A stretch of DNA of 64,000 bases, taken from NCBI RefSeq assembly GCF_900094805.1, contig NZ_FMAT01000001.1:1188196-1252195 (forward strand). Direction: 5' to 3'. Within the stretch, counting starts at the first letter, position 1. Every line of letters begins with the position of its first letter. Shown here piece by piece: positions 39,055 through 48,328 of the stretch. A program made the position numbers and the translations under genes. Source of the stretch: Arthrobacter sp. NIO-1057 (GTDB lineage: Bacteria > Actinomycetota > Actinomycetes > Actinomycetales > Micrococcaceae). The notes beneath the pieces are model-generated. The model was given only the letters and a program-made list of their open reading frames with translations, was not told where the DNA came from and made no database searches.

Positions 39055-39870
39055 CTACTGGATCTTGGTGACCTGGTTGAAGTTCAAGGTCACCGGGGTT
39101 TCACGCTCGAAGATGGAAACCAGTACCACCAGCTGAGCTGCTTCCAGCTTAATTTCGGAGATGGTCGCAGGCATCGTTTCGAATGGACCATCGTTGACGA
39201 TGACCGATTCTCCAACTTCAAAGTCCACGGTGACCTCAGTAATTGGTGCACGCCCTGGCTTCGAAGCCGATGGCTGCTCTACTGGGTCAACGACAGTGTG
39301 CTCGAGCATGGAGAACACTTCATCAAGGTTCAGTGGGTTTGGATCGTGGGCGTTTCCAACGAAGCCAGTGACACCTGGAGTGTGTCGAACAACACCCCAC
39401 GAAGCGTCGGTGAGTTCCATACGAACCAGAACGTAGCCTGGGATGCGCACGCGGCGAACGATCTTACGCTGAGTGTTCTTGACCTCAACGACTTCTTCCA
39501 TCGGCACCTGGATGTCGTAGATGAAATCTTCCATATCCTGAGTCTGGATACGGGTTTCGAGGTTCACCTTGACGCGGTTTTCGTAGCCGGCGTAAGTGTG
39601 AATGACAAACCAGTCACCTGGCAGGCGGCGTAGCTTGGAACGGAATTCTTCCTTGAGGCGAGCAACCTTGTCCTCGCCAGATTCCTCAGCTTCGTCCTGC
39701 GCTACCTCTGCTTCGGTTTCAGCAACCTGAGCATCTTCAGCTTCTACGGCTGGGGCTTCGTTCGAGTCGATGTCAGCCTCGACGGTGGCATCTACCTGAT
39801 CGCTGTCGGCTTCAACGAACTCGTTTTCGACCTCGTCATTAATCTGCGGTTCGAGTTCCTTGTCGGACAC
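39055..39870 (-). CDS. nusG: Transcription termination/antitermination factor NusG
   Basis: The 271-residue protein starts with GTG. Residues 1 to about 85 form an acidic Glu/Ala/Asp-rich extension, which actinobacterial NusG proteins often have and E. coli lacks. The NGN domain follows with [20 protein letters not shown], and the C-terminal KOW domain has [20 protein letters not shown]. NusG binds RNA polymerase and links it to Rho or to ribosomal S10. It follows secE by 74 bases. Confidence 0.97.
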   Translation of the reverse strand: MSDKELEPQINDEVENEFVEADSDQVDATVEADIDSNEAPAVEAEDAQVAETEAEVAQDEAEESGEDKVARLKEEFRSKLRRLPGDWFVIHTYAGYENRVKVNLETRIQTQDMEDFIYDIQVPMEEVVEVKNTQRKIVRRVRIPGYVLVRMELTDASWGVVRHTPGVTGFVGNAHDPNPLNLDEVFSMLEHTVVDPVEQPSASKPGRAPITEVTVDFEVGESVIVNDGPFETMPATISEIKLEAAQLVVLVSIFERETPVTLNFNQVTKIQ

Positions 39871-39944
39871 TGCAGCTCCTGCTCTCTTTGACTGAATGAC
39901 ACTGAAATTGCCTCGGAGAGATTATACCTCCGAGGCAACTAAAC

Positions 39945-40190
39945 TTACTGTTCTACCTGTTTGGTGAACAGGAGGATCGAACCCTGTCCGAAGACAAAAT
40001 CTAGGGCCGTCACGATCAGCATCACCACGACAACAAATCCGACGACTACTAAGAAGTAGTTGATCAGCTCGCTACGGGTCGGGGTGACTACCTTTTTAAG
40101 TTCCGCGATTACCTGACGGAAAAATAGCATGATCTGGGCAAAAAAGCCCTTCTTCTGCTTACCCTTACCAGAGCTAAGAGCAGACTCGGT
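39945..40190 (-). CDS. secE: Preprotein translocase subunit SecE
   Basis: The ATG at 40190 with GAGGAAG upstream is chosen over the extended frame to 40232, giving 81 residues. An amphipathic segment (FFAQIMLFFRQVIAELKKVV, the family signature ending in the conserved Lys-Pro-type turn TPTRSEL) precedes one membrane helix. SecE clamps SecY in the secretion channel. tRNA-Trp lies 120 bases upstream, the usual actinobacterial order tRNA-Trp, secE, nusG. Confidence 0.95.
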   Translation of the reverse strand, partial: TESALSSGKGKQKKGFFAQIMLFFRQVIAELKKVVTPTRSELINYFLVVVGFVVVVMLIVTALDFVFGQGSILLFTKQVEQ

Positions 40191-40310
40191 CATGATCTTC
40201 CTCGTTTCAATTTTTTTGGCCAGTTGAAACAATCACGGTGCGTCGTAGCCTGATCGACAACAACACACCGTGACGTAAGATAATTCGCTAAGCGATAAAT
40301 CGCTACTGCG

Positions 40311-40383
40311 CAGGGCAGACAGGACTCGAACCTGCAACCTGCGGTTTTGGAGACCGCTGCGCTACCAATTGCGCCACTACCCT
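40311..40383 (-). tRNA. tRNA-Trp (anticodon CCA)
   Basis: The 73-base gene folds into a cloverleaf on the minus strand: acceptor AGGGTAG/CTGCCCT with discriminator G, D arm GCGCAATTGGTAGCGC, anticodon stem GCGGT/ACCGC with loop CTCCAAA (CCA, tryptophan), and T arm GCAGGTTCGAGTCCTGT. The 3' CCA is not encoded. It stands directly upstream of secE. Confidence 0.97.
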
Positions 40384-40652
40384 TCGGAGCATTTTTCGCT
40401 CCCACCTAGAACATCTTATCGGATGAAGACATGAAGTTTCTTCCGTTGCAATGTCTCGGCAACGAGAAATAACTGTACGCAACGAAATGGCAATTGTCGA
40501 ACTGACAACCCTCGGTGTGGCGCAGAACGCATAGATCAGCCCATTTATAGCCGCGTTAATGTCATTTTTACTCATCCTCAGGTGTTCTAAAGGACTGGGA
40601 ACTAAACTGAGAACTAACAGCTGACCCCATAAACTTCAGGACGAATTCTCAC

Positions 40653-41852
40653 ATGTCTCGAATTTCTCGCCGTATCGGCGCAATCTCCGAATCCGCCACT
40701 CTCGCAGTCGACGCCAAGGCTAAGGCTCTGAAAGCCGCAGGTCGCCCAGTCATCGGGTTCGGTGCCGGTGAGCCTGACTTCCCAACGCCTGACTACATTG
40801 TTGAGGCTGCGCTTGAAGCTGCCCGTGATCCAAAGAATCACCGCTACTCCCCTGCCGCTGGCCTTCCAGAACTGCGTGAAGCCATTGCAGCGAAAACCTT
40901 GCGCGATTCTGGCTATGAGATTTCCGCATCCCAGGTCTTGGTCACGAACGGTGGCAAGCAGGCTGTTTACAACACCTTCGCTACCTTGCTTGATCCAGGT
41001 GACGAGGTGATCGTTCCGGCTCCTTATTGGACCACCTATCCTGAAGCAATTCAGTTAGCAGGTGGCAAGCCGGTGTCGATCTTTGCTGGCCCAGAACAGG
41101 GTTACAAGGTCACGGTGGAGCAGCTCGAATCGGTGCTGACCGAACGCACCAAGGTCTTGCTGTTTGTCTCCCCGTCCAACCCCACCGGTGCTGTGTACTC
41201 AGCAGAACAGGTTCGCGAAATCGGACAATGGGCTGCGTCCAAGGGCCTCTGGGTTGTCACCGACGAGATCTACGAACACCTGACCTATGGTGATGCATCC
41301 TTCAGTTCCATCGCTACCCTGGCACCAGAACTCGAAGACCGCGTCGTGGTGCTCAACGGTGTAGCTAAGACCTACGCCATGACCGGTTGGCGTGTGGGAT
41401 GGATGGCTGGTCCTGCCGATGTCATCAAGGCGGCAACCAACCTGCAATCGCATGCCACCTCGAACGTCGCCAATGTTTCCCAGCGCGCCGCTTTAGCTGC
41501 AGTTGCCGGTCCTTTGGATGCGGTGAACGAGATGAAGACCGCTTTCAACCGTCGACGCCTAGCTATCGTTGAGGGCCTGAACGCCATTGATGGTCTGCAC
41601 TGCCCTACCCCGGAGGGCGCCTTCTACGCCTACTCGGATGTGCGCGGACTGCTCGGACGTGAAATCCGTGGCGTCGTGAACAACACCAGCGCAGAGCTGG
41701 CTGCTTTCATCCTGGAGCAGGCTGAAGTAGCCGTTGTTCCTGGTGAAGCTTTCGGTCCATCCGGCTACATCCGCATGTCCTATGCACTGGGCGATGCTGA
41801 TCTTGCAGAGGGCGTAGCTCGTATCGCTAATTTGCTCGACGAAGCAAAGTAG
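40653..41852 (+). CDS. aspC: Class I pyridoxal-phosphate aminotransferase, aspartate type
   Basis: The 399-residue enzyme has the class Ib aspartate aminotransferase pattern: GEPDFPTPD at the start, [25 protein letters not shown], the PLP-contact [10 protein letters not shown], and the Schiff-base Lys in [16 protein letters not shown]. The conserved C-terminal Arg lies in YIRMSYA. It likely interconverts aspartate and oxaloacetate with 2-oxoglutarate; related enzymes also accept prephenate, so specificity is inferred. It stands divergent from tRNA-Trp and is followed by a strong terminator. Confidence 0.9.
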   Translation: MSRISRRIGAISESATLAVDAKAKALKAAGRPVIGFGAGEPDFPTPDYIVEAALEAARDPKNHRYSPAAGLPELREAIAAKTLRDSGYEISASQVLVTNGGKQAVYNTFATLLDPGDEVIVPAPYWTTYPEAIQLAGGKPVSIFAGPEQGYKVTVEQLESVLTERTKVLLFVSPSNPTGAVYSAEQVREIGQWAASKGLWVVTDEIYEHLTYGDASFSSIATLAPELEDRVVVLNGVAKTYAMTGWRVGWMAGPADVIKAATNLQSHATSNVANVSQRAALAAVAGPLDAVNEMKTAFNRRRLAIVEGLNAIDGLHCPTPEGAFYAYSDVRGLLGREIRGVVNNTSAELAAFILEQAEVAVVPGEAFGPSGYIRMSYALGDADLAEGVARIANLLDEAK

Positions 41853-41868
41853 TCAAAGTTCTGAAAAG

Positions 41869-41914
41869 CCTGCGGGTGACCCAAGAATTTTCTTGGGTCA
41901 CCCGCAGGCTTTTT
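41869..41914. terminator. Bidirectional terminator
   Basis: AGCCTGCGGGTGACCCAAGAA and its complement pair over about 20 bases with a two-base loop, followed by TTTTT on the plus strand and CTTTTC on the minus strand. It ends the aminotransferase and the convergent response-regulator gene whose stop is at 41929. Confidence 0.93.
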
Positions 41915-41928
41915 ATGTCACGGAATGT

Positions 41929-42597
41929 TTAGAGGATCTTACGATCAACAGCCCACCGGGTCAGTTCATGACGGTTAGATAATTGCAGTTTGCGCAAAAC
42001 GCTGGAGACGTGGGATTCTACGGTTTTCACCGAGATGAACAACTCTGTAGCTACTTCCTTGTAACTGTAGCCACGGGCAATCAGTCGCATGACCTGCAAT
42101 TCGCGGTCTGAGAGCAAATCTAGTTCTTCATCAATCTCAGAGACAGCGCTACTTCCACCGAAAGCATCAAGCACAAATCCTGCAAGGCGCGGTGAAAATA
42201 CCGCATCGCCGGCTGCCACTCGACGTACTGCATCTGAGATTTCCTCGCCGGAAATGCTCTTGGTGACATATCCTCGTGCCCCAGCCCGAATTACCGTGAC
42301 CACGTCTTGTGCTGCGTCAGAAACGCTCAGCGCCAAGAATTTAGTTGACCCCAACAACTGGGTGCAGTTCTTCAATACTTCTGCGCCGCCGCCGGCCCGA
42401 CCGCCCGGCAAGTGCACATCCAGCAACACCACATCCGGTTTTTGCTCGGTAATCACCGCGATAGCTTCTTCAACGGTCCCAGCCTCCCCTACAATATGCA
42501 TGTCGCTAGCCAGATCCGCTTTGAGGCCGGAACGAAAAATCGCATGGTCATCAACCAGGACTACACGATAACTTTTGGCATTATTTTCAGTACTCAC
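41929..42597 (-). CDS. NarL/LuxR-family response regulator
   Basis: The 222-residue regulator has a receiver domain with VLVDDHAIF (acidic pair), phospho-acceptor Asp60 in VVLLDVHLPGG, and Lys in VTKSIS. The C-terminal LuxR-type helix-turn-helix reads LSDRELQVMRLIARGYSYKE and then VKTVESHVSSVLRKLQLSN. It overlaps the stop of the sensor kinase gene by four bases, so the two are translationally coupled. The PspC domains of the partner and of the divergent genes point to cell-envelope stress sensing. Binding sites likely lie in the divergent promoter. Confidence 0.93.
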   Translation of the reverse strand: MSTENNAKSYRVVLVDDHAIFRSGLKADLASDMHIVGEAGTVEEAIAVITEQKPDVVLLDVHLPGGRAGGGAEVLKNCTQLLGSTKFLALSVSDAAQDVVTVIRAGARGYVTKSISGEEISDAVRRVAAGDAVFSPRLAGFVLDAFGGSSAVSEIDEELDLLSDRELQVMRLIARGYSYKEVATELFISVKTVESHVSSVLRKLQLSNRHELTRWAVDRKIL

Positions 42598-43859
42598 GAA
42601 TGTGTCTCTTCCTGCGTTGTCGTTCGAGGCATGCTCAGCTGTATTTCGGTGCCAGTTTCGCTGCTTCTAATCTCGGCCTTCCCACCAGCTCGCTGCATGC
42701 GCCCAATAATCGATTCCCGCACACCATGCCGGTCTTCTGGGATATCCGCGAGCTCAAAACCAGTCCCACGGTCACGGATGAAAACTTCTACTAGCTGCTC
42801 AGAGCATTCAAGATAAACAGAAATTTTGCCCGGCGCATGTTTTGCAGCATTCATCATCGCTTCCCTAGTGGCGGCGACCAATGCCTGCTGACCGTCAAAG
42901 CCTTGGGCATTGCCCACCGCAATGACTTCTACGTCCTTTAGGAGCAATTGCTCTATGTCGCTGGCCTCACGTTGCACCTCAACAGCTACATCTTCATCGT
43001 CTAGGTCTTGATTCCCATAGAGCCACTGACGCAACTCGCGCTCTTGAATGCGGGCCAGGGTCCGCACGGCCGCTGGGTCTTCACTACGTTTTTGTATGAC
43101 CGCTAAGGTCTGCAAGACCGAGTCGTGAAGGTGTGCGGCGAACTCTGCGCGTTGGGCCGCTGCTTGTCTAGAGCTTCGCTCAGCAAGGAAGTCTCGCCAC
43201 AGCCGTGTACCCCACGGCAAGAGAACGACCACGGCACCGACAATGATCGCCAAGGCTGCCCACATGCCGCCAAGCAAATCTGCCACGCCCACGGAGCCAC
43301 TAAGAATGGCGAGCAGACCACCAATCACCAAGACCAACCCCAGCCCAAGGCGGATCAACAGTGGAGCTGATTTCTTCGCCCCCGGTTTGATGACTTGAGC
43401 GTCTAGTTGTAGCCATGCCACAAGAACACCGGCGATGATCCCTAAGGAGGGCCAGATAAGATCCCAGCGAATATTCCATCCGGCCCATTGTGCCAAGGCC
43501 AGGACGGCAAGGAGCAGCAGCCCACAACCGATGAGCATTTCACGCCAAGAGGAGTTCTTCTCCCAGCCTTCTCTGGATCGGAAGAAGCCTTGTTGAACCC
43601 GATTCATCTCTTCGGCAAGGCTACGTGTCCGAGTGCCCCACGATCGGATTTCATCCGCCTGGGCTTCTTCCGCGCTAGGAACAAAAACCCAAAGCCACGC
43701 ATAAAGCAGGATCCCGATGCCGCCGAGGGCGCTCAACGCGATAAATCCTAGGCGTACATAATTCAGCGGGATTCCCAGATGCGCAGCCAAACCGCCACTG
43801 ACGCCGGCGATCATGCGATGTTCGCTGCGCACCAAGAGGCTTCGTTCAGGGCTTTCCAT
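42594..43859 (-). CDS. PspC-domain sensor histidine kinase
   Basis: The 421-residue kinase begins with a PspC domain (residues about 8-62, MIAGVSGGLAAHLGIPLNYV). Further hydrophobic helices lie near residues 105-125, 135-155, 168-190 and 195-215. The DHp region has the NarL-type phospho-acceptor His245 in AAHLHDSVLQTL, and the ATP-binding domain has ATREAMMNAAKHA and RDRGTGFEL. PspC-bearing kinases of actinobacteria sense envelope damage; C. glutamicum EsrS is a known relative by design, though orthology is not shown. It is divergent from PspC genes at 43986 and beyond. Confidence 0.92.
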   Translation of the reverse strand: MESPERSLLVRSEHRMIAGVSGGLAAHLGIPLNYVRLGFIALSALGGIGILLYAWLWVFVPSAEEAQADEIRSWGTRTRSLAEEMNRVQQGFFRSREGWEKNSSWREMLIGCGLLLLAVLALAQWAGWNIRWDLIWPSLGIIAGVLVAWLQLDAQVIKPGAKKSAPLLIRLGLGLVLVIGGLLAILSGSVGVADLLGGMWAALAIIVGAVVVLLPWGTRLWRDFLAERSSRQAAAQRAEFAAHLHDSVLQTLAVIQKRSEDPAAVRTLARIQERELRQWLYGNQDLDDEDVAVEVQREASDIEQLLLKDVEVIAVGNAQGFDGQQALVAATREAMMNAAKHAPGKISVYLECSEQLVEVFIRDRGTGFELADIPEDRHGVRESIIGRMQRAGGKAEIRSSETGTEIQLSMPRTTTQEETHS

Positions 43860-43910
43860 GCTTCTAAGTCAAACACGTTATGAAGAATTTTTGGTGCTTG
43901 ATCACTACTT

Positions 43911-43949
43911 CTAGGGGCACCCCTAGGGGAAGTTCAGGGTATCCCCTCA
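43911..43949. promoter_or_regulatory. Nested GGGG/CCCC inverted repeats in divergent PspC promoter
   Basis: The 126-base gap between the divergent kinase and PspC genes contains AGGGGCACCCCT (43913-43924), which overlaps CCCCTAGGGG (43920-43929), and then AGGGTATCCCCT (43936-43947). Arms built on the same GGGG/CCCC core would suit binding by a dimeric LuxR-type regulator. Autoregulation is inferred. Confidence 0.55.
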
Positions 43950-43985
43950 TAGCGGTGGCACCCATAATCACGAGAACATTGAAGC

Positions 43986-45323
43986 ATGAACACTTCAGGG
44001 GCCGAGCGTCGAGGCTTTTTCCTTCAGCTAAGCAAATCACCAATCATCCGCAAAGAGTCGCGGTGGCTTGGTGGTGTCGCCACAGGTATAGCCGATTATT
44101 TCAAAATCGACGTGATTCTGGCGCGTGGCATTGTTGTCGTACTGAGCTTTCTCGGCGGCTTAGGTCTCATTCTTTACGGTCTGGCGTGGGCACTACTGCC
44201 TGACGAACAGGGACGTATCCATCTGGAACGTGCACTGAACAAAGAGTGGAGCAGCGGTATGACCGGATCGGTACTACTCGTTTTCTTGGGCATCTTCCCG
44301 GCCCAATGGATCTTGGATTCGGTGACTCCGGTGCTGTGGCCAATAGCCATCGTGGCAGCGGTCATCTTCATTGTTTTCAGCCGGAAGAACACCAAGTTCG
44401 AAAGGCCTCGTGCGGCCAAGCCTTATAAGGGCACACCAACGGCTGCAAGCAAAACTGACAGTACGACTCACAGCACGACGATGGAAAAAACCTGGCGCAA
44501 AGATTCTACGAGCTTTAGCTCCAGCGTTCCCCCAAAAGCACCGACGTCCAGCACGAACTACTTTGATCAGGAGGAAACCATGGCTTCGCAAGGACCAGAT
44601 CCAAGGCAACAGAGCAGCGGTTACGACTACTCGTATACTCCTGATCCCAAATACACACGGCCTTATGACAAAGATGCCTATCAGAGCAAGGCTTCCCGAA
44701 AGGCTCAGTTAGGCGAACCCGTTCCAGGGTGCCTGGCCACAACAATCGTCGGTTTGAGTGTTCTGGTGATGGCCGCAGTATTGTGTGCCGACTACCTTCA
44801 CATTCTCGATTTGCCCGGAGCTGGTTGGAGCGTCGCCCTGGCAGCCGGACTACTTGTCACTGGGGTGGCCATTGTGCTGGCGTCCCTGGTACGGCGCACC
44901 AGTGGTGGGTTGTTGGGCTTGGGAATTCCATTGCTTGTCCTGACGCTGATTTTCTCCGGCAGTTCATTGGGAACCCAAGACCGTCAGGTTGTCCGTTCCG
45001 AGTCAGATTCTAATGCTTACAGCGCTGTCTTCAGTCGCTCGACTATCGATCTGACCTACCTCAACTCGATCTCAACGCCGACTACAGTGGAAGTTGATTC
45101 AGTCTTCTCCCGGTTGGACCTCAAACTCCCGCCGAATGTGCCAGTCAAGGTAATCACCGACGGTGTCTTCAACTCCCAGTCGGATCTTGAGCTGCCACAG
45201 GATCAAGGACAGGTACCTGAGAATGCACCGTTGCTGACGATCAAAGTTGACGGCCTATTCTCCTCCTTCGAGACAGAGGTAGCCACTACCAGCACTCCTG
45301 CCGTAATCACCCCGGAATTCTAA
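43986..45323 (+). CDS. PspC-domain membrane protein with LiaF-like C-terminal domain
   Basis: The 445-residue protein opens with a PspC domain (residues about 18-80, RWLGGVATGIADYFKIDVIL). Two hydrophobic helices follow before and after residue 105, then a long polar stretch rich in Ser, Thr and Lys. Further helices lie at about residues 252-325. The C-terminal 110 residues show a repeated beta pattern (VDSVFSRLDLKLPPNV, VDGLFSSFETEV) resembling the toast-rack/LiaF-type domains that sense envelope stress. It is the first gene of a three-gene plus-strand operon divergent from the kinase and may modulate it. Confidence 0.85.
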   Translation: MNTSGAERRGFFLQLSKSPIIRKESRWLGGVATGIADYFKIDVILARGIVVVLSFLGGLGLILYGLAWALLPDEQGRIHLERALNKEWSSGMTGSVLLVFLGIFPAQWILDSVTPVLWPIAIVAAVIFIVFSRKNTKFERPRAAKPYKGTPTAASKTDSTTHSTTMEKTWRKDSTSFSSSVPPKAPTSSTNYFDQEETMASQGPDPRQQSSGYDYSYTPDPKYTRPYDKDAYQSKASRKAQLGEPVPGCLATTIVGLSVLVMAAVLCADYLHILDLPGAGWSVALAAGLLVTGVAIVLASLVRRTSGGLLGLGIPLLVLTLIFSGSSLGTQDRQVVRSESDSNAYSAVFSRSTIDLTYLNSISTPTTVEVDSVFSRLDLKLPPNVPVKVITDGVFNSQSDLELPQDQGQVPENAPLLTIKVDGLFSSFETEVATTSTPAVITPEF

Positions 45324-45335
45324 GGACTGAGCACC

Positions 45336-45584
45336 ATGGACAATGATTCTCTTCAACCCAAAAAGTTCCCTACCGGAACGTTGGTATTCGGCCTCATCCT
45401 GATTGTGGTGTCATTGGCGACAATGAGCCGGACCTTCTTCCACTGGAGCTTTGACATGCCACTGTTTTTGATCATTGTTGTCGCTTTTGCCGGCGTAGCA
45501 ATGATCATCTCCGGCCTCTCCGCAGCCGGCAAACGCCGCCGAAGCGAGTCCGAAATCCCAGCCCCCACCGACCCAAACCTCTAA
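45336..45584 (+). CDS. Small membrane protein of the PspC operon
   Basis: The 82-residue protein has AAGGA ten bases before its ATG. Two hydrophobic helices (about residues 13-33 and 40-65) precede a basic/acidic tail (KRRRSESEIPAP). I recognise no family. It lies 12 bases after the LiaF-like gene and 40 before the next PspC gene, so it belongs to the operon and may take part in the same envelope response; that is inferred from position. Confidence 0.75.
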   Translation: MDNDSLQPKKFPTGTLVFGLILIVVSLATMSRTFFHWSFDMPLFLIIVVAFAGVAMIISGLSAAGKRRRSESEIPAPTDPNL

Positions 45585-45624
45585 TCCCTGCCTTCTAGCC
45601 GTATCAAGCACAAGGAGCTTCACC

Positions 45625-45867
45625 ATGGACCAGTTCTTCAACTCCCTACGTAAAATGCCACTCCGCCGCGGGCCAGCTCGTATTGCTGGCGGCGTCGCTG
45701 GAGGCATCGCTGACAAGTTCGGTTGGGATGTCACCATCGTCCGAATCGCGTTGCTACTTTCCTTCCTACTTCCAGTCTTCGGAATCGGGGCCTACATCGT
45801 TGCGTGGATTCTGATTCCAGCTCAGGACAACAGCATCATTTTGCAAGACTGGATTCGAAAGTTTTAG
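45625..45867 (+). CDS. PspC-domain protein
   Basis: The 80-residue product consists almost wholly of a PspC domain (residues about 12-70, RIAGGVAGGIADKFGWDVTI), which is the size of typical stand-alone PspC proteins. AAGGAG precedes the ATG. One or two membrane helices follow (LLLSFLLPVFGIGAYIVAW). It is the last gene of the operon with the LiaF-like protein, and the third PspC domain in this locus. Confidence 0.9.
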   Translation: MDQFFNSLRKMPLRRGPARIAGGVAGGIADKFGWDVTIVRIALLLSFLLPVFGIGAYIVAWILIPAQDNSIILQDWIRKF

Positions 45868-46124
45868 GATCTCAAGATTTCCGTAATGTTTCGCTGAATT
45901 CACCAAGCTAGGTCCCAATTCAGGGCGAGATGCGGTTACTTCGGTGACCTGCAACTCGCCCTTGTGGCTTTAAGCACGTAGACTGTCATGCAGAATTGAT
46001 GCTCAATGGCGCGCGGAAATTAATTGACATCCGAATGGAAATCTTCGTCGCACTAGTGCTGTTGCCCTGAAAATTGCACCATCTCTACTGCACAAGGCTT
46101 TCCACGTTTACAAAGCGAGGCCCA

Positions 46125-47153
46125 ATGCGCGTTGGAATCATGACCTCAGGCGGAGACTGCCCAGGCCTGAATGCCGTCATCCGAGGTGCCGTCCTGAACG
46201 GTATCAAAAGCTACGACTATGAATTCGTTGGCTTCCGTGACGGTTGGCGGGGTGTCAAAGAAGGAGACTTCTTTGAGCTGCCACGTACCGCTGTTCGAGG
46301 CATCGCTAAGCAGGGTGGAACTATTCTTGGTACCTCGCGTACCAACGCCTTTGAAGGTGAGCTCGGCGGTGCAGAAAACATCTCCCGTGTCCTGAAGGAC
46401 AACAACATTGACGCGCTGATTGCCATTGGTGGCGAAGGTACCCTGGCCGGTGCGCAGCGTTTGTGTGCCGAAGGGCTGCCGATTGTTGGTGTTCCCAAGA
46501 CCATTGACAATGACCTTGACGCTACCGATTACACCTTCGGGTTCGACACGGCCAACCAAATTGCTGTGGAAGCCATCGACCGCCTGCGCACCACTGGCGA
46601 CTCGCATCACCGTTGCATGGTTGCCGAAGTCATGGGTCGCCACGTTGGCTGGATTGCGATGCACGCTGGTATGGCTTCAGGCGCCCACGCAATCTTGATC
46701 CCAGAGGTGTCCACCCCCATGGAACAGATCTGCGAGTGGGTCACCGAAGCGCATGAGCGTGGTCGTGCACCATTGGTAGTAGTAGCCGAGGGCTTTGTCC
46801 CTGAGGGTATGGAAGAAGCCTTCTCGGTACGTGGCGTGGATACCTTTGGTCGTGCACGACTCGGTGGCATTGGTGAAATGCTCGCTCCATTACTTGAAGA
46901 GCGCACCGGCATTGAGACTCGTGCAACCGTGCTGGGACACATCCAGCGTGGTGGCGTTCCGACGGCATTCGACCGTGTATTGGCCACCCGTTTGGGCATG
47001 GCCGCCGTGAACTCGGTCAATGAAAACGCTTGGGGCACGATGGTTGCCCTGCACGGAACTAAGGTTTTGCGGGTGCCGTTGCGTGCCGCGCTCAATAACC
47101 TCAAGCGTGTTCCAATGAACCGCTACGAGGAAGCTGCGATTCTCTTCGGATAG
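46125..47153 (+). CDS. pfkA: 6-phosphofructokinase
   Basis: The ATG at 46125 with GAGG upstream is preferred to the 46074 start. The 342-residue protein has TSGGDCPGLNAVIRG at the start, GGEGTLAGAQ at residues 102-111 and PKTIDNDL at 124-131. Gly at position 105 (GGEGT) indicates an ATP site, while the Lys of PKTIDND is shared with pyrophosphate enzymes; actinobacterial ATP-dependent group III enzymes carry this combination. It phosphorylates fructose 6-phosphate in glycolysis. It stands alone with a strong terminator after it. Confidence 0.94.
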   Translation: MRVGIMTSGGDCPGLNAVIRGAVLNGIKSYDYEFVGFRDGWRGVKEGDFFELPRTAVRGIAKQGGTILGTSRTNAFEGELGGAENISRVLKDNNIDALIAIGGEGTLAGAQRLCAEGLPIVGVPKTIDNDLDATDYTFGFDTANQIAVEAIDRLRTTGDSHHRCMVAEVMGRHVGWIAMHAGMASGAHAILIPEVSTPMEQICEWVTEAHERGRAPLVVVAEGFVPEGMEEAFSVRGVDTFGRARLGGIGEMLAPLLEERTGIETRATVLGHIQRGGVPTAFDRVLATRLGMAAVNSVNENAWGTMVALHGTKVLRVPLRAALNNLKRVPMNRYEEAAILFG

Positions 47154-47164
47154 TCCTCGAAACA

Positions 47165-47215
47165 AACTAAGGGGTGGGTCGACAATGCTAAGCATTGTCG
47201 ACCCACCCCTTAGTT
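47165..47215. terminator. Bidirectional terminator after pfkA
   Basis: A perfect inverted repeat of about 25 bases (AACTAAGGGGTGGGTCGACA and its complement), with no loop of note, lies between pfkA and the convergent ygfZ. It serves both genes. Confidence 0.92.
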
Positions 47216-47243
47216 CAATAAACGATACCTTCTGAGCGCTGAC

Positions 47244-48326
47244 CTAGCCTTGAGGCGGCGTACGAAGGAATCCGGTAAAGCGTCCTGCAACCTGACCAGC
47301 GTCGGGAGCCACGATGACCTCCTGCGACGCAGGATAGCTGGTTTCACCGTCAACAACACTCAAAACAGTTTCTGGATCGACATTGCGTTTAACCACGGCC
47401 AAGGCGATCGGTCCAGCTTCATAGTGCAGCGTTGCTGAGGTGACACGGCCAACTGTCCGCTCCCCCAACTTAACCTCAGAGCCAGGGGCAGGGAGGGTGT
47501 GCATTGAACCATCAAGGTCAAGGAACACTACCCGGCGAGGCGGATGCCCGATGTTATGCACACGAGCAATCGTTTCCTGACCCTTATAGCAGCCCTTTTC
47601 CAGATGCACTGCGGTACGCAACCAGTCCAGCTCATGTGGGATGGTCTTCTCGTCGATTTCCGCGCCGAAGCGTGGTTCCCACGCGGCAATGCGCAACGCT
47701 TCAACTGCCATCATTCCGGCGAGTTCTTCGTCAGCTACGGCGGAGATCAGATCATCTAGTGCCACCACATGCAATAGCCAAGGACGTTCCGAACCTGGGT
47801 GATCTTCACGCGAATAAGCCCACCCGCCCGGAGTGACACCCGGCCAAGGATCGGTCCAGATCAATGTTCCGGCACTTGGAATGGGGCGGGTTGCCGCCAA
47901 CACACCGTGAGTCTGAGACAAGTTGTTGACCTCGACGCGCAACATAAAACGCATGGAGTTCAAGAACTCTTCCAGTGCAGCTGCCGCACCTGGTTCCACG
48001 ATGAGAACTAGGCGGTCTTCATCAACAAGCACCTTCATCTCGTGCTCGATGCGTCCCTGGACCGAGAGCAACAACGTTTGAGTGCTCTGTGAAGGCTTCA
48101 GCGTATTAATGCGTTGGGTGCTCAGCGTATCAAGCCAGCTCTGGCGATCTTCACCACTGATCTCCAGCACATCAAAATGGCTCAAGTCCGCAATGGCCTG
48201 ACCTTCAGCCAGTTTCCGTGCCTCACGAGTCGGGGCACCGTAGTGCGCGGCCACGCCAGCATCAACGCCGCCAGCTTCCACTGCGCCTGCACGCTGTAGA
48301 AGCGGCGACTGGTATCCAGTGCTCAT
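47244..48326 (-). CDS. ygfZ: YgfZ/GcvT-like folate-binding protein
   Basis: The 360-residue protein has the YgfZ signature LEKGCYKGQETIARVHNIG (about residues 240-258), with the conserved Cys of the K-G-C-Y-x-G-Q-E motif. The fold matches the T-protein of glycine cleavage. YgfZ supports iron-sulphur cluster enzymes in a folate-dependent manner. It starts two bases after the nitrobindin-like gene stop, an operon shared in many actinobacteria. Confidence 0.9.
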   Translation of the reverse strand: MSTGYQSPLLQRAGAVEAGGVDAGVAAHYGAPTREARKLAEGQAIADLSHFDVLEISGEDRQSWLDTLSTQRINTLKPSQSTQTLLLSVQGRIEHEMKVLVDEDRLVLIVEPGAAAALEEFLNSMRFMLRVEVNNLSQTHGVLAATRPIPSAGTLIWTDPWPGVTPGGWAYSREDHPGSERPWLLHVVALDDLISAVADEELAGMMAVEALRIAAWEPRFGAEIDEKTIPHELDWLRTAVHLEKGCYKGQETIARVHNIGHPPRRVVFLDLDGSMHTLPAPGSEVKLGERTVGRVTSATLHYEAGPIALAVVKRNVDPETVLSVVDGETSYPASQEVIVAPDAGQVAGRFTGFLRTPPQG

Positions 48327-48328
48327 GG

